From Flexivirga endophytica (lineage in GTDB: Bacteria > Actinomycetota > Actinomycetes > Actinomycetales > Dermatophilaceae), in contig NZ_BMHI01000004.1 of NCBI RefSeq assembly GCF_014640635.1, forward strand, positions 186,001-250,000: a stretch of DNA of 64,000 nucleotides, in the 5' to 3' direction. Each line of letters starts with the position of its first letter. Positions within the stretch are counted from its first letter, which is position 1. Position numbers and translations under genes: made by a program. The notes under the pieces were generated by a model. It did no database searches and was not told where the DNA came from. It saw nothing but the letters and a program-made list of their open reading frames with translations. Of this stretch, positions 1-10,996 are shown piece by piece.

Positions 1-718
1 GATCGAGGAGGCGAAGGACTTCTTCGCCGCCGTGCCGGCCATCGCGCGACACATGAACACCCTGGTCGATGTCGGCCTCGGCTACGTCCGGCTCGGGCAG
101 CCGGCACCCACGCTGTCCGGTGGGGAGGCGCAGCGCGTGAAGCTCGCGACCGAGCTGCAGAAGCGATCGACCGGCCGGACGATCTACGTCCTCGACGAGC
201 CGACCACCGGCCTGCACTTCGACGACATCCGCAAGTTGCTCGGGGTGCTGCAGGGCCTGGTCGACAAGGGCAACTCGGTCATCGTGATCGAGCACAACCT
301 CGACGTGATCAAGTCCGCCGACTGGGTGATCGACATGGGCCCCGAGGGCGGTCACCGCGGCGGCACCGTGGTGGCGACCGGCACGCCGGAGGAGGTCGCC
401 GAGGTGCCGGAGAGCTACACCGGGCAGTACCTCGGTGCGCTGCTGGCCAAGTCCAGTCGCGCGGAGCGTCCCTCGCAGGGTGCGCGGGCGACGAGCGCGA
501 AGTCGGCTGCGCCGAAGGTCACTACCAAGAGGGCGGCCACGAAGAAGCCCGCCACGAAGAAGGTCGCGGCCACGAAGACGGCCGCGACCACGAAGACGGC
601 CGCCAAGACGCCGGGGCGGACACGCACGGCCGCTGCGGCGGTCAAGTCGCCGAAGCCGGCCGCGGTCGCCAAGGCCACCCGCAGCGGGACGGTCAAGCGG
701 GGAGCGGGGTCGAAGTAG
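1..718 (+). CDS. uvrA: UvrA, excinuclease ABC subunit A (C-terminal part)
   Basis: The 5' part lies outside the window; reading begins in frame at base 2. UvrA is the DNA-damage-scanning ATPase of nucleotide excision repair and partners with UvrB and UvrC. The second ABC half is visible: signature [12 protein letters not shown], Walker B-like [12 protein letters not shown], the switch region [25 protein letters not shown], then the usual family end near YLGALL. An extra tail of roughly 85 residues follows, built almost only of Ala, Lys, Thr and Arg (units such as [12 protein letters not shown]), like histone H1 or the HupB tail. Such a tail is not part of the UvrA core; I infer extra nucleic-acid binding. 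uvrC lies 0.8 kb downstream. Confidence 0.95.
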   Translation, partial: IEEAKDFFAAVPAIARHMNTLVDVGLGYVRLGQPAPTLSGGEAQRVKLATELQKRSTGRTIYVLDEPTTGLHFDDIRKLLGVLQGLVDKGNSVIVIEHNLDVIKSADWVIDMGPEGGHRGGTVVATGTPEEVAEVPESYTGQYLGALLAKSSRAERPSQGARATSAKSAAPKVTTKRAATKKPATKKVAATKTAATTKTAAKTPGRTRTAAAAVKSPKPAAVAKATRSGTVKRGAGSK

Positions 719-821
719 CCGGCCTTCGTTCGATGGGGTGCACTGCGGCCGCGTACGACTGCACAGCATCTGCACAGGTCCTGGTCATCTATTGACCTTT
801 CAATTACTGCATCCTGGTGGC

Positions 822-1322
822 ATGACTACTCCGGACGAGACCGAAGCATCTGACCCGGCAACGCCCAGTGGCACCCAACGGCGGACGGTGTTGCGTTCCG
901 CGGGCATGGCAGGGGGCGCCGTCGTCGCAGCCGCCGCACTCGCGGCGTGCGGAGGCTCGTCCGGCTCCGCCGGCGCCGCCGCGGCCGATACCGGTGACGC
1001 GTCGGGCGATGCCGCGTCGAGCGGGGCCCCCACCGGCGGACAGGGCATCGCCAAATCCAAAGTGCCGGTCGGCAGCGGCGTCATCGACGACGATCTGAAG
1101 GCTGTCGTCACCCAACCGGCCGAGGGTGAGTTCAAGGCGTTCAGCTACGTCTGCACCCACCAGGGCTGTCCCGTCACCAAGATCAGTGGCGACACGATCA
1201 GCTGCCCCTGTCACGGCAGCCAGTTCAGCACCAAGGACGGCTCGGTCAAGAACGGCCCGGCGACCAAGCCCCTCAGCCCGATGAAGGCCACCGTGAAGGG
1301 CTCGCAGGTCATCGTCAGCTGA
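822..1322 (+). CDS. Rieske [2Fe-2S] lipoprotein with Tat-type signal
   Basis: 166 residues from ATG 822. The N-terminus has twin arginines (QRRTVLRSAG), a hydrophobic stretch and a lipobox-like LAAC followed by a Gly/Ser/Ala-rich linker, so the protein is probably exported by Tat and lipid-anchored. The C-terminal half is a Rieske domain with both ligand boxes, CTHQGC and CPCHGS, each giving one Cys and one His. Family knowledge: small secreted Rieske proteins of actinobacteria are electron carriers of unclear partner. It stands alone between uvrA and uvrC, so context does not name a partner. A product other than QcrA is favoured because the QcrA transmembrane region is missing. Confidence 0.85.
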   Translation: MTTPDETEASDPATPSGTQRRTVLRSAGMAGGAVVAAAALAACGGSSGSAGAAAADTGDASGDAASSGAPTGGQGIAKSKVPVGSGVIDDDLKAVVTQPAEGEFKAFSYVCTHQGCPVTKISGDTISCPCHGSQFSTKDGSVKNGPATKPLSPMKATVKGSQVIVS

Positions 1323-1358
1323 GCGCACCCGCAGCGACCGTAGTCCGGCTCTGCTTGA

Positions 1359-1434
1359 CGTGATTTTGGGACGACGGTCGTTCGGTCCGTGTGGGTTGTG
1401 GCGTCATGCGTGTGATTTAGGGACGACGGTCGTC
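1359..1434 (+). repeat. Two copies of the GACGACGGTCGT palindromic repeat, 52 bp apart
   Basis: Two direct copies of a core containing GGGACGACGGTCGT: one at 1359-1383 (GATTTTGGGACGACGGTCGT) and one at 1412-1434 (GATTTAGGGACGACGGTCGT). The GATTT starts lie at 1362 and 1414, a spacing of 52 bp. ACGAC-G-GTCGT is an inverted repeat. The same core at the same spacing recurs at 38.7 and 39.8-40.0 kb. It occupies most of the gap before uvrC. Confidence 0.85.
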
Positions 1435-1503
1435 ACGAAGTGCCGGCGCGGTACGCGACCGGTGCTGTTCGGGACTGTCCGACGCACTCCATAGAGTGGA
1501 GTC

Positions 1504-3546
1504 GTGGCTGATCCGTCGACCTACCGCCCGAAGCCGGGGGAGATCCCGGTCGATCCGGGTGTCTACAAATTCCGGGACAAGGACCGCCGGGTCATCTACG
1601 TCGGCAAGGCCAAGTCGCTGCGCAGCCGGTTGTCGTCATACTTCCAGGACATCGCGGCATTGCATCCGCGCACCCGGACGATGGTGACGACCGGCGCGAG
1701 CGTCGAATGGACCGTCGTGCGCAACGAGGTCGAAGCGCTGCAACTCGAATACTCCTGGATCAAGGAGTTCGATCCGCGCTTCAACGTCAAGTACCGCGAC
1801 GACAAGTCCTATCCCTACCTCGCGGTGACGATGGGCGAGGAGTTCCCCCGGGCGCAGGTCATGCGCGGCACCAAGCGCAAGGGCACCCGCTACTTCGGTC
1901 CCTACGCGCACGCCTGGGCCATCCGCGAGACCCTCGACCAGTTGTTGCGGGTCTTTCCGGTGCGCACCTGCAGCAGCGGAGTCTTCAAGCGGGCCGGCCA
2001 GGTCGGGCGGCCCTGCCTGCTGGGCTACATCGACAAGTGCTCCGCGCCGTGCGTCGGCCGGGTGACACCGGACGAGCACCGGGCGATCGCCGAGGAGTTC
2101 TGCGACTTCATGGCCGGCAACACCCGCCGTTTCGTCAAACGCCTCGAGCGCGAGATGCGCGCCGCCAGTGCCGAGCTCGACTTCGAGGCGGCCGCTCGGC
2201 GGCGCGATGACATCGCGGCGCTGGAGAAGGCTCTCGAGCGGTCCGCCGTCGTGCTCCCCGACGCAACCGACGCCGACGTCTTCGGCATCGAGGACGACGA
2301 GCTCGAGGCCGCCGTGCAGGTGTTCCACGTGCGCGGTGGCCGCATCCGCGGCCAGCGCGGCTGGGTCGTCGACAAGCAGAGCGAAGGCGATCTCGGCCTC
2401 TCCGAGGTCGTCGAGCGACTGCTCGGCCAGGTCTATGGCGGGGAGTCGCCCGAAGGCGTCCCGCGCGAAGTCCTCGTGCCTGCGTTGCCACCCGACCCCG
2501 ACGCGATGGCCGACCTGCTGACCCAGGTCCGCGGCGCGCGCGTCGAGCTTCGGGTGCCCCAGCGCGGTGACAAGCGGACCCTGATGGAGACCGTCAACCG
2601 CAACGCCAAGCAGGCGCTCGGCCGGCACAAGGTCGCCCGGGCCGGCGACCTCACCGCGCGCAGCCAAGCTCTGCAGGACCTGCAGGACGCGCTGGAGCTG
2701 CAGCAGGCGCCGCTGCGCATCGAGTGCTTCGACGTCAGCCACGTGCAGGGCACCAACGTCGTGGCCTCGATGGTCGTCTTCGAGGACGGGCTGCCCCGGA
2801 AGGGCGAATACCGCCGGTTCATCGTGCGCGGCACCCCGCAGCCCGACGGTTCGGTCCGGCTGGACGACACCGCGGCGATGGACGAGATCCTGACGAGGCG
2901 CTTCCGGCACTACCTCGAGGACCGCGACAGCGCGGGCGACATCGAGCTCGACGACACCGACGAGGACCCGGCGTCCGGCAGCGGCCCGATCGACGAAACC
3001 ACCGGCCGGCCAAAGCGATTCGCCTACCCGCCGCAACTCGTCGTGGTCGACGGCGGCAAGCCCCAGGTCGATGCCGCAGCACATGCGTTGGAGGCGCTCG
3101 GCATCGACGACGTGGCAGTGGTCGGCCTGGCCAAGCGGCTCGAGGAGGTCTGGCTGCCGGACGACGACTTCCCGGTGATCCTGCCGCGCACCAGCGACGG
3201 CCTCTACCTCCTGCAGCGCGTTCGTGACGAAGCACACCGCTTCGCGATCACCTTCCACCGGCAACGCCGGTCCAAGGCGATGACCCGATCCGCGCTGGAC
3301 GAGATACCCGGGCTGGGCGAGGTGCGACGCAAGGCATTGCTGCGTGAATTCGGCTCGGTCAAGCGCCTGCGCGCCGCGTCCGTCGAGCAGATCGAAGCGG
3401 TCAAGGGCATCGGTCCGGCGCTGGCAGTTACGGTGCACACACATCTGCGAGAAGATGACGCCACCGCACCCGCGGTCAACCTGACGACCGGTGAAGTGCT
3501 CGACGATCAACTCGACGCGCCCGACAACAAGGAGATCACTCGATGA
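1504..3546 (+). CDS. uvrC: UvrC, excinuclease ABC subunit C
   Basis: 680 residues, GTG start at 1504. UvrC makes the dual incision in nucleotide excision repair. The domain order is complete: GIY-YIG nuclease at about residues 19-45 ([20 protein letters not shown]), a Cys cluster near 160-185, a UVR motif around 215-240 ([18 protein letters not shown]), the RNase H-like second nuclease from about 405 ([20 protein letters not shown]) and C-terminal helix-hairpin-helix motifs ([20 protein letters not shown]). An acidic insert near 470-500 ([14 protein letters not shown]) is probably a flexible loop. The stop overlaps the rapZ start by ATGA, the usual actinobacterial uvrC-rapZ-yvcK-whiA order. 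Confidence 0.97.
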   Translation: MADPSTYRPKPGEIPVDPGVYKFRDKDRRVIYVGKAKSLRSRLSSYFQDIAALHPRTRTMVTTGASVEWTVVRNEVEALQLEYSWIKEFDPRFNVKYRDDKSYPYLAVTMGEEFPRAQVMRGTKRKGTRYFGPYAHAWAIRETLDQLLRVFPVRTCSSGVFKRAGQVGRPCLLGYIDKCSAPCVGRVTPDEHRAIAEEFCDFMAGNTRRFVKRLEREMRAASAELDFEAAARRRDDIAALEKALERSAVVLPDATDADVFGIEDDELEAAVQVFHVRGGRIRGQRGWVVDKQSEGDLGLSEVVERLLGQVYGGESPEGVPREVLVPALPPDPDAMADLLTQVRGARVELRVPQRGDKRTLMETVNRNAKQALGRHKVARAGDLTARSQALQDLQDALELQQAPLRIECFDVSHVQGTNVVASMVVFEDGLPRKGEYRRFIVRGTPQPDGSVRLDDTAAMDEILTRRFRHYLEDRDSAGDIELDDTDEDPASGSGPIDETTGRPKRFAYPPQLVVVDGGKPQVDAAAHALEALGIDDVAVVGLAKRLEEVWLPDDDFPVILPRTSDGLYLLQRVRDEAHRFAITFHRQRRSKAMTRSALDEIPGLGEVRRKALLREFGSVKRLRAASVEQIEAVKGIGPALAVTVHTHLREDDATAPAVNLTTGEVLDDQLDAPDNKEITR

Positions 3547-4442
3547 CCGACGTGGAAGAGTCCCCGGACCCGGCGCCGGAGCTCATCGTTGTCACCGGTA
3601 TGAGCGGCGCCGGCCGCACCACCGCGGCCAACGTCCTGGAGGACCGGGGTTGGTACGTCATCGACAACCTGCCGCCACAGCTTCTGGTGGCGATGGCCGA
3701 TCTGCTGGCCAAGCAGGGCGTCGAGAATCGCGAGGGTATGCCGAAGCTCGCCGCCGTCGTCGACGTGCGGTCCCGCGAGTTCTTCACGGACTTCCGTGAG
3801 GGCCTGGATCACCTGCGCGACGAAGGCTGGCGCCCGACCGTCATCTTCATGGACGCCACCGACGAGGCACTGGTGCGCCGGTTCGAGTCCGTGCGCCGGC
3901 CGCACCCGCTGCAGGACGAGGGGCGCCTCCTGGACGGCATACAAAAGGAGCGCGAAGCGCTGCGCGATCTGCGGGCCACCGCCGACATCCTGATCGACAC
4001 CAGCGGGCTCAACGTCCATCAGCTCAGCAGCAAGGTTCGCGAATTCGTCGGAGGGGACGACGGTCCCGCGCTGCGCATCGCGGTGATGTCGTTCGGCTTC
4101 AAATACGGCATCCCCCTGGACGCAGACCTCGTGTTCGACATGCGGTTCCTGCCCAACCCGTTCTGGAATCCGCAGTTGCGACCGCACACCGGCCAGGAGT
4201 CGATCGTCGCCGACTACGTGCTCGCGCAGCCCGGAGCCAAGGAGTTCCTCGATCGCACCCTCAGCCTCCTGGAACCCATGACAGCGGGCTACCTGCGTGA
4301 GGGCCGCAGCTACGTCACCCTCGCGGTCGGCTGCACCGGTGGCAAGCATCGATCGGTCGCGATGGCCGAGGCGCTGGCGGACAAGCTGAACTCCCGCGAG
4401 GTGAAATCACTCGTCGTGCACCGCGACCTCGGGCGCGAATAA
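3543..4442 (+). CDS. rapZ: RapZ-family nucleotide-binding protein
   Basis: 299 residues. RapZ-family proteins bind nucleotides and, in enterobacteria, act as RNA-binding adaptors that control amino-sugar synthesis; the actinobacterial role is less clear. The Walker A loop reads GMSGAGRTT, with Arg where most P-loops have Lys; to my knowledge this is common in actinobacterial RapZ. Conserved family stretches are present: the YVIDNLPP motif near residue 40, [22 protein letters not shown] near 95-115 and the C-terminal [16 protein letters not shown]. Starts at ATG 3543 inside the uvrC stop and ends 2 bp before yvcK, so translation is probably coupled. Confidence 0.95.
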   Translation: MTDVEESPDPAPELIVVTGMSGAGRTTAANVLEDRGWYVIDNLPPQLLVAMADLLAKQGVENREGMPKLAAVVDVRSREFFTDFREGLDHLRDEGWRPTVIFMDATDEALVRRFESVRRPHPLQDEGRLLDGIQKEREALRDLRATADILIDTSGLNVHQLSSKVREFVGGDDGPALRIAVMSFGFKYGIPLDADLVFDMRFLPNPFWNPQLRPHTGQESIVADYVLAQPGAKEFLDRTLSLLEPMTAGYLREGRSYVTLAVGCTGGKHRSVAMAEALADKLNSREVKSLVVHRDLGRE

Positions 4443-4444
4443 CA

Positions 4445-5401
4445 ATGAGCCTCAAGATGATCGGGCGCCCGGCCGTCGCGGCGCTCGGCGGTGGACACGG
4501 CCTCTTCGCGTCATTGCAGGCGTTGCAACTGGTCACCGACAAGATCACCGCGATCGTGACGGTCGCCGACGACGGCGGGTCCAGCGGCCGGCTTCGCGAG
4601 GAGTTCGACATCCTGCCTCCCGGCGATCTGCGGATGGCGCTGGCCGCGCTGTGCGACACCTCCGAGTGGGGGCTGCAGTGGGCTGATGCGCTCCAACACC
4701 GGTTCGCCGGTGAAGGCCCGTTGGGCGGGCACGCGCTCGGCAACCTGATCATCGCCTCGTTGTGGGACCTGCTGGGTGACCCCATCGCCGGACTGGACCT
4801 GGTCGGCCGGCTGCTCGGTGCACGGGGGCGCGTTCTGCCCATGGCGGCCGAGCCGCTGCGCATCGAAGCCAGCGTGCTCGGTGCCGATCCCGCTCTGCCG
4901 GACGCGGTGACCGAGATCCTCGGCCAGGTGGAGGTCGCGACGACGCCCGGCCGGGTGCTCGGGGTGCGGCTCAACCCCGACCCGCCGCTGGCCTGCCAGG
5001 AGGCGGTGGAGGCGGTGTATGACGCCGACTGGGTGATCCTGGGGCCGGGATCCTGGTTCACCTCGGTGATGCCGCACCTGCTCGTGCCCGACCTGCGCGA
5101 GGCGCTGGTGCACACCACCGCGAAGCGGATGCTCACCCTGAACATGGTGATGAACACCGGTGAGACGACCGGATTCAGCGCCTCCGACCACCTCGAGGTG
5201 CTGGCCGCGCATGCGCCGGAGTTGCACCTCGATGTGGTGCTGGCCGATCCGAGCGTTGTCATCGACCACGGTGAACAACTGCGCGCCACCGCTCAATCCC
5301 TAGGCGCGGAAGTGGTTTTCGCCGATGTGGCCGACTCAGATCAACCTGGCGCACATGACACACTGCGGCTGGCTGCGGCCTATCGTGATGTGGTGGAGTG
5401 A
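4445..5401 (+). CDS. yvcK: YvcK/GlmR (CofD-like) UDP-sugar-binding protein
   Basis: 318 residues. This family (YvcK/GlmR in Bacillus, CuvA in mycobacteria) binds UDP-GlcNAc and supports cell wall synthesis on gluconeogenic carbon sources; it shares the CofD fold. Visible family marks are the N-terminal ALGGGHGLFASL, DDGGSSGRLREEF near residue 42 and GDLRMALAAL shortly after, plus GHALGNLIIASL. ATG 4445 lies 2 bp after the rapZ stop, so the two are probably co-translated. Placement in front of whiA and the glycolytic genes suits a link between carbon state and envelope growth. Confidence 0.93.
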   Translation: MSLKMIGRPAVAALGGGHGLFASLQALQLVTDKITAIVTVADDGGSSGRLREEFDILPPGDLRMALAALCDTSEWGLQWADALQHRFAGEGPLGGHALGNLIIASLWDLLGDPIAGLDLVGRLLGARGRVLPMAAEPLRIEASVLGADPALPDAVTEILGQVEVATTPGRVLGVRLNPDPPLACQEAVEAVYDADWVILGPGSWFTSVMPHLLVPDLREALVHTTAKRMLTLNMVMNTGETTGFSASDHLEVLAAHAPELHLDVVLADPSVVIDHGEQLRATAQSLGAEVVFADVADSDQPGAHDTLRLAAAYRDVVE

Positions 5402-5483
5402 CTGGTCCGCGTTGTCACGACACGTAGCATGAGCAGACCGCACGGGACCTGTTTTGACTTACTGCATGAGGAACTGAAACGAC

Positions 5484-6464
5484 ATGTCGATGACCGCAGC
5501 CGTCAAGGACGAACTCAGCAGACATGTCGTCACGAAGACGTGCTGCCGCAAGGCGGAGATCTCGGCGATGCTGCGTTTCGCCGGTGGCCTGCACATCATC
5601 GGCGGCCGGATCGTGATCGAAGCCGAGCTCGACACCGCGTCGGCCGCGCGCCGGTTGCGACAGGCGATCGCCGACCTCTACAGCCAGACACCGCAGGTGC
5701 TGGTCATGAGCGGCGGTGGACTGCGGCGCGGCAGCCGTTACATCGTTCGGGTGGCGCAGGACGGCGAGGCACTCGCTCGGCAGACCGGACTGATCGACCA
5801 CCGCGGACGGCCGGTGCGTGGCCTGCCCCCGCGCGTCGTCAACGGCGCCGTCTGTGACTCCGAGGCGGCCTGGCGCGGGGCCTTTCTCGCGCACGGGTCG
5901 TTGACCGAACCGGGGCGTTCCTCGTCCCTGGAGATCACCTGCCCCGGCCAGGAGGCCGCATTGGCGCTGGTCGGCGCCGCGCGCCGGCTGGGCGTGCAGT
6001 CCAAGGCCCGGGACGTGCGTGGTGTCGACCGGGTCGTCATACGTGACGGGGACGCCATCGGCGTCATGCTCACCCGGCTGGGCGCCACCGACGCGTTCAT
6101 GGCCTGGGAGGAGCGCCGGATGCGCCGCGAGGTGCGGGCCACTGCCAACCGGCTGGCCAACTTCGACGACGCGAACCTGCGTCGTTCGGTGGAGGCCGCC
6201 GTGCAGGCGGGGACCCGCGTCGAGCGGGCGCTCGAGATCCTCAGCGACGACGTCCCCGACCACCTGGCCGAGGCGGGCCGGCTGCGCCTCGAGCACAAGG
6301 AGGCGAGCCTCGAGGAACTCGGTCAGAAGGCCGACCCGCCGATGACCAAGGACGCCGTCGCCGGCCGTATCCGGCGCCTGTTGGCGATGGCTGACAAGCG
6401 CGCGGCCGAGATCGGCATACCCAACACCGAGGCCTCCCTGACCGCGGACATACTCGACCGGTAG
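5484..6464 (+). CDS. whiA: WhiA, sporulation/cell-division regulator
   Basis: 326 residues. WhiA combines an N-terminal LAGLIDADG homing-endonuclease-like domain without nuclease function and a C-terminal helix-turn-helix. In Streptomyces it activates division genes together with WhiB; in non-sporulating actinobacteria it is tied to division. Seen here: N-terminal [44 protein letters not shown] near 130 and C-terminal [27 protein letters not shown] (HTH). ATG 5484 is followed by another in-frame ATG at 5490, so the start could be two codons later. Two Ile codons here are the rare ATA, both inside CGNCATAC octamers (6035-6042, 6413-6420). Confidence 0.95.
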   Translation: MSMTAAVKDELSRHVVTKTCCRKAEISAMLRFAGGLHIIGGRIVIEAELDTASAARRLRQAIADLYSQTPQVLVMSGGGLRRGSRYIVRVAQDGEALARQTGLIDHRGRPVRGLPPRVVNGAVCDSEAAWRGAFLAHGSLTEPGRSSSLEITCPGQEAALALVGAARRLGVQSKARDVRGVDRVVIRDGDAIGVMLTRLGATDAFMAWEERRMRREVRATANRLANFDDANLRRSVEAAVQAGTRVERALEILSDDVPDHLAEAGRLRLEHKEASLEELGQKADPPMTKDAVAGRIRRLLAMADKRAAEIGIPNTEASLTADILDR

Positions 6465-6606
6465 AGCGACGCCGGCCGCGCGAGCGACATCGGGCGATGA
6501 CCATTCAGCAGGACACATTCCGGTCGACGGACCCGATCAAATAGGCTCGACGTTGTCGATCCCGGTCGGTGCCCCGTCGGCGCCGCCTCCGACACACATC
6601 ACCTGA

Positions 6607-7626
<1,020 letters not shown>

Positions 7627-7659
7627 GCCGATACCCGCACCTTCGAGGAACGGAACTCC

Positions 7660-8862
7660 ATGCGAACTATCGACGACCTGGGCAACCTCTCCGGTAAGAC
7701 CGTGCTGGTCCGCAGCGACCTCAACGTCCCGTTGAACGACGCCGGTGAGATCACCGACGACGGCCGGGTGCGGGCCTCGGTGCCGACCATCAAGCGACTG
7801 GCCGACGCGGGTGCCCGGGTCGTCGTGTGTGCGCACCTGGGCCGCCCCAAGGGCACGCCCGACCCGAAGTTCTCACTCCGTCCGGTCGCCGACCGGCTGT
7901 CCGAATTGCTTGGCTTCCCAGTGCTTTTCGCCACTGACACGGTGGGGGAGTCCGCCAACGAGACGGTGGACAAGATGCACAAGGGCGAGGTCGCGCTGCT
8001 GGAGAACCTCCGTTTCAACCCTGGCGAGACCAGCAAGGACGACGCCGAGCGCGGTGCGTTCGCGGACCAGCTGAGCCACCTCGCGGACGCTTACGTTTCC
8101 GACGGTTTCGGCGTGGTCCATCGCAAGCAGGCCAGCGTCTACGACATCGCCGACCGACTGCCGCAGGCTGCCGGTGGGCTCGTCGAGACGGAGGTGGACG
8201 TGTTGCGCCGGCTCACCACCTCACCGCAGCGGCCGTATGCCGTGGTGCTCGGCGGCGCGAAGGTCAGCGACAAGCTCGGTGTGATCGAGAACCTGCTCGG
8301 TAAGGCGGACATGCTGCTCATCGGCGGCGGAATGGTCTTCACCTTCCTGGCTGCGCAGGGCCGTGAGGTCGGCAAGAGCCTGCTGGAGCAGGACCAGGTC
8401 GCTCGGGTGAAGGGCTACCTCGCCGACGCCGAGAACCGCGGCGTCAAGATCGTGCTCCCCACCGACGTGGTGGCCGCCACCGAGTTCTCCGGCGACGCGG
8501 AGCACGAGGTGGTCGGTGTCGACGACATCCCTGCCGACCGGATGGGTCTGGACATCGGGCCCGAGTCGGCACAGGCCTTCGCCGACGTGATCGCCACCGC
8601 GAAGACCATCTTCTGGAACGGCCCGATGGGTGCCTTCGAGATGAGTGCGTATGCCGAAGGCACCAAGGTCGTCGCGCAGGCGCTGGTCGACGTGACCAAG
8701 GGCGGCGCACTCACCGTCGTCGGCGGTGGCGACTCCGCGGCCGCCGTGCGGCAACTCGGATTCGCCGACGACGACTTCGGGCACATCTCGACCGGCGGCG
8801 GCGCGAGCCTGGAGTTCCTGGAGGGCAAGAACCTGCCCGGACTGAGTGCGTTGGAGGACTGA
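7660..8862 (+). CDS. pgk: Phosphoglycerate kinase
   Basis: 400 residues, the usual bacterial length. It transfers the acyl phosphate of 1,3-bisphosphoglycerate to ADP. Family marks: [11 protein letters not shown] at the N-terminus, [36 protein letters not shown] in the substrate domain and the nucleotide-binding [29 protein letters not shown] at the C-terminus. It lies 33 bp after gap and 3 bp before tpiA, forming a glycolytic operon. Confidence 0.97.
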   Translation: MRTIDDLGNLSGKTVLVRSDLNVPLNDAGEITDDGRVRASVPTIKRLADAGARVVVCAHLGRPKGTPDPKFSLRPVADRLSELLGFPVLFATDTVGESANETVDKMHKGEVALLENLRFNPGETSKDDAERGAFADQLSHLADAYVSDGFGVVHRKQASVYDIADRLPQAAGGLVETEVDVLRRLTTSPQRPYAVVLGGAKVSDKLGVIENLLGKADMLLIGGGMVFTFLAAQGREVGKSLLEQDQVARVKGYLADAENRGVKIVLPTDVVAATEFSGDAEHEVVGVDDIPADRMGLDIGPESAQAFADVIATAKTIFWNGPMGAFEMSAYAEGTKVVAQALVDVTKGGALTVVGGGDSAAAVRQLGFADDDFGHISTGGGASLEFLEGKNLPGLSALED

Positions 8863-8865
8863 AGC

Positions 8866-9687
8866 ATGGCTGACAAGAAGGAAACCCCCGGTGGCCGTAC
8901 CCCGTTGATCGCCGGCAACTGGAAGATGAACCTGGATCACCAGCGGGCGACCGTAGTGGTGCAGAAGCTCGACTGGACACTCAAGGACAAGCGGCACGAT
9001 CACGACGAGACGGAAGTCGTCGTCATCCCGCCGTTCACCGACCTCCGGTCGGTCCAGACGCTCATCGACGGTGACCGCCTGAAGTTGCAGTTGGGTGCGC
9101 AGGACCTTTCGCCATACGACTCCGGCGCCTACACCGGCGACGTGTCCGGCGAGTTCCTGGCCAAGCTGGGTTGTGCTTACGTGATCGTCGGTCACAGTGA
9201 GCGACGCACGGTGCATCAGGAGACCGATGAGGTCGTGGGCGCGAAGGTGAAGGCTGCGCTCCGACACGAGCTCGTACCCATCCTGTGCGTCGGTGAGCCG
9301 TTGGAGATTCGCAAGGACGGCGGCCAGGTCGAGCACATCGTGGCGCAGCTGACGGCTGCGCTCGAAGGCATCGCCGCCGCCGACGTCGCGTCGATCGTGG
9401 TCGCCTACGAGCCGATCTGGGCGATCGGCACCGGTGAGGTCGCCACCCCGGACGATGCGCAGGAAGCGTGCGCGGCATTGCGCAACACCGTGGCGGACCT
9501 CTACTCCGGTGACGTCGCGGACCAGGTGCGCTTCCTCTACGGCGGTTCAGTCAAGTCCGGCAACGTCGCATCGATCATGGCGCGCGACGACGTGGACGGC
9601 GCGCTGGTCGGCGGAGCCTCGCTGGACCCGGGGGAGTTCGCCGCAATCTGCCGCTTCAAGGCCCATCAGGGAACCATCACCGGCTGA
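8866..9687 (+). CDS. tpiA: Triose-phosphate isomerase
   Basis: 273 residues, slightly longer than the common 250-260. It interconverts dihydroxyacetone phosphate and glyceraldehyde-3-phosphate. Visible: GNWKMNL with the substrate Lys, VGHSERR with the catalytic His, [11 protein letters not shown] with the catalytic Glu, and phosphate-binding YGGSVKSGN and GALVGGASL. About ten extra residues precede the GNWKMN motif. It follows pgk by 3 bp. Confidence 0.97.
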   Translation: MADKKETPGGRTPLIAGNWKMNLDHQRATVVVQKLDWTLKDKRHDHDETEVVVIPPFTDLRSVQTLIDGDRLKLQLGAQDLSPYDSGAYTGDVSGEFLAKLGCAYVIVGHSERRTVHQETDEVVGAKVKAALRHELVPILCVGEPLEIRKDGGQVEHIVAQLTAALEGIAAADVASIVVAYEPIWAIGTGEVATPDDAQEACAALRNTVADLYSGDVADQVRFLYGGSVKSGNVASIMARDDVDGALVGGASLDPGEFAAICRFKAHQGTITG

Positions 9688-9803
9688 CCGCCCGGCGTGG
9701 CCCGACGCGGATGGCGAGCCGGCCGGCGTCGGCGTGTAATCTTGTCCGAGGTGCTCTTCGGGTGCCGGTTCAGTCTTTCTCAACGTGAAGGTGAGTCTCC
9801 AGC

Positions 9804-10046
9804 GTGGACGGCATGCGCATCGCGCTCCAAGCGGTCGTGGTCATCAGCAGCCTGTTTCTGGTGCTGTTGATCCTGATGCACAAGGGCAAGGGCAGCGGCC
9901 TGTCCGACATGTTCGGCGGCGGCGTCAGCAGCAGCCTCGGCGGCTCCTCCATCGCGGAGCGCAATCTCAACCGCTTGACGGTTTTCGCCAGTATCATCTG
10001 GCTGGCCGCGATCGTCGGCCTCGGCCTCGTCGCGCGCTTCCAGTAG
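9804..10046 (+). CDS. secG: SecG, preprotein translocase subunit
   Basis: 80 residues with two transmembrane helices (about 6-26 and 60-78) separated by a Gly/Ser-rich loop, KGKGSGLSDMFGGGVSSSLGG, typical of SecG. It is the small accessory subunit of the SecYEG export channel. GTG 9804 is the upstream start; ATG 9813 in the same frame is an alternative that would lose three residues. It is commonly found just after tpiA in actinobacteria, as here. Confidence 0.93.
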   Translation: MDGMRIALQAVVVISSLFLVLLILMHKGKGSGLSDMFGGGVSSSLGGSSIAERNLNRLTVFASIIWLAAIVGLGLVARFQ

Positions 10047-10093
10047 CCGCATCTGCAGGTCCCTAACAGTTTCGATCCCGTCAAGGAGTAATT

Positions 10094-10444
10094 GTGGCCG
10101 GTGGCAATGCAATTCGAGGTAGTCGAGTCGGCGCCGGCCCGATGGGCGAGGCCGAACGAGGCGAAGCGGCACCTCGAGTGGTCGTCTCCTATTGGTGCTC
10201 CAACGGTCACGAGACGACGCCGAGCTTCGCGCAGGAGCCCGGCCTCTCCGTGCCGGAGACGTGGGACTGCCCCCGCTGCGGTCTGCCGGCCGGACAGGAC
10301 CAGGCGAACCCGCCCGCTCCGCCGCGAGCCGAGCCCTACAAAACCCACCTGGCCTACGTGAAGGAACGCCGTTCGTCCGAGGAGGGTGAGGTCATCCTCG
10401 ACGAGGCGCTCGACACGTTGCGCCAACGTGGCCTGATCCAGTAG
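10094..10444 (+). CDS. rbpA: RbpA, RNA polymerase-binding protein
   Basis: 116 residues, GTG start with AAGGAG 5-6 bases upstream. RbpA is an actinobacterial transcription factor that binds the principal sigma factor and stabilises open complexes. The zinc-binding core CSNGHETT...WDCPRCGLPAG and the C-terminal sigma-interaction helix region (KTHLAYVKERRSSEEGEVILDEALDTLR) are present. It ends only 3 bp before the convergent VOC gene, so no independent terminator fits between them. Confidence 0.95.
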   Translation: MAGGNAIRGSRVGAGPMGEAERGEAAPRVVVSYWCSNGHETTPSFAQEPGLSVPETWDCPRCGLPAGQDQANPPAPPRAEPYKTHLAYVKERRSSEEGEVILDEALDTLRQRGLIQ

Positions 10445-10447
10445 TCG

Positions 10448-10996
10448 TCAGGCACCGGCGGCCTGCAGGTCGCCGATGACGATCTTGTGCATGCCCATCA
10501 GCGCCTGTATGGCGGCCGGCCCGGTCATCAATTCACCCAGGTTCGCCGGCAGGATCTGCCAGCTGACGCCATACCTGTCCTTGCACCAGCCGCACTGTTC
10601 CGCCTCTGGCACCGCTGAAAGCGCCTGCCAGTAGCGGTCGATCTCCGCCTGATCGGCGCATGCGACCGTGAACGAGACCGCTTCGTTGAAGGTGAACGAC
10701 GGACCACCGTCGAGGCAGACGAACTGCACGCCGTTGAGGGTGAACCGGCCGTTGATCACTTTCCCGCTCATACCCTTGTAATGCTCGTCCAGCGACTCGT
10801 CCGGATAGCGCTCGATCCCGTCGATGTGCGAGTCCGGGAAGAGTTCGACATAGAACTTCATCGCCTCCTCCGCATTGTCGTGGAACCACAGGCACGGCCG
10901 GATCGGGGCCTCCACCCCACGAAGTTCTCCGCTCGTACCTCGCCCCGATACTTCGCGGGGACCCCGGTCCTTCTCGAAGTCCTCTCGATTGCTCAT
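10448..10996 (-). CDS. VOC/PhnB-like protein carrying a translated repeat element
   Basis: 182 residues. The core from IRPCLWFHDNAEEAMKFYVELFPDS onward is a PhnB-like vicinal-oxygen-chelate domain (sometimes called 3-demethylubiquinone methyltransferase-like); substrate unknown. Homologous proteins normally begin directly at this motif. Here about 28 residues precede it, and roughly residues 10-28 are encoded by a copy of the dispersed CCCCACGAAG...CTTCGCGGGG element (10916-10970). The gene's ATG overlaps the stop of the SRPBCC gene (ATGA, 10993-10996), so the whole N-terminus is probably translated. It belongs to an ArsR-SRPBCC-VOC operon. Confidence 0.85.
   Translation of the reverse strand: MSNREDFEKDRGPREVSGRGTSGELRGVEAPIRPCLWFHDNAEEAMKFYVELFPDSHIDGIERYPDESLDEHYKGMSGKVINGRFTLNGVQFVCLDGGPSFTFNEAVSFTVACADQAEIDRYWQALSAVPEAEQCGWCKDRYGVSWQILPANLGELMTGPAAIQALMGMHKIVIGDLQAAGA
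10916..10970 (-). repeat. Dispersed CGAAG-palindrome element, copy 1 (inside a coding region)
   Basis: The ends read CCCCACGAAG and CTTCGCGGGG on the plus strand, an imperfect terminal inverted repeat. Related copies lie at 30567-30621, 43863-43916, 46565-46619 and twice at 47169-47298, all intergenic. This copy lies in the VOC reading frame and encodes a peptide resembling GPREVSGRGTSGELRGV. Confidence 0.8.

Noticed and set aside
1636-3510. A 624-codon open frame antisense to uvrC
   Set aside because: Long antisense frames are expected in high-GC DNA; the protein has no family features, while uvrC on the other strand is complete.
4058-4073. A further copy of the GACGACGGTC core inside rapZ
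   Set aside because: GGGACGACGGTCCCGC lacks the GATTTT part and the GTCGT arm, has no partner 52 bp away and is explained by coding sequence.
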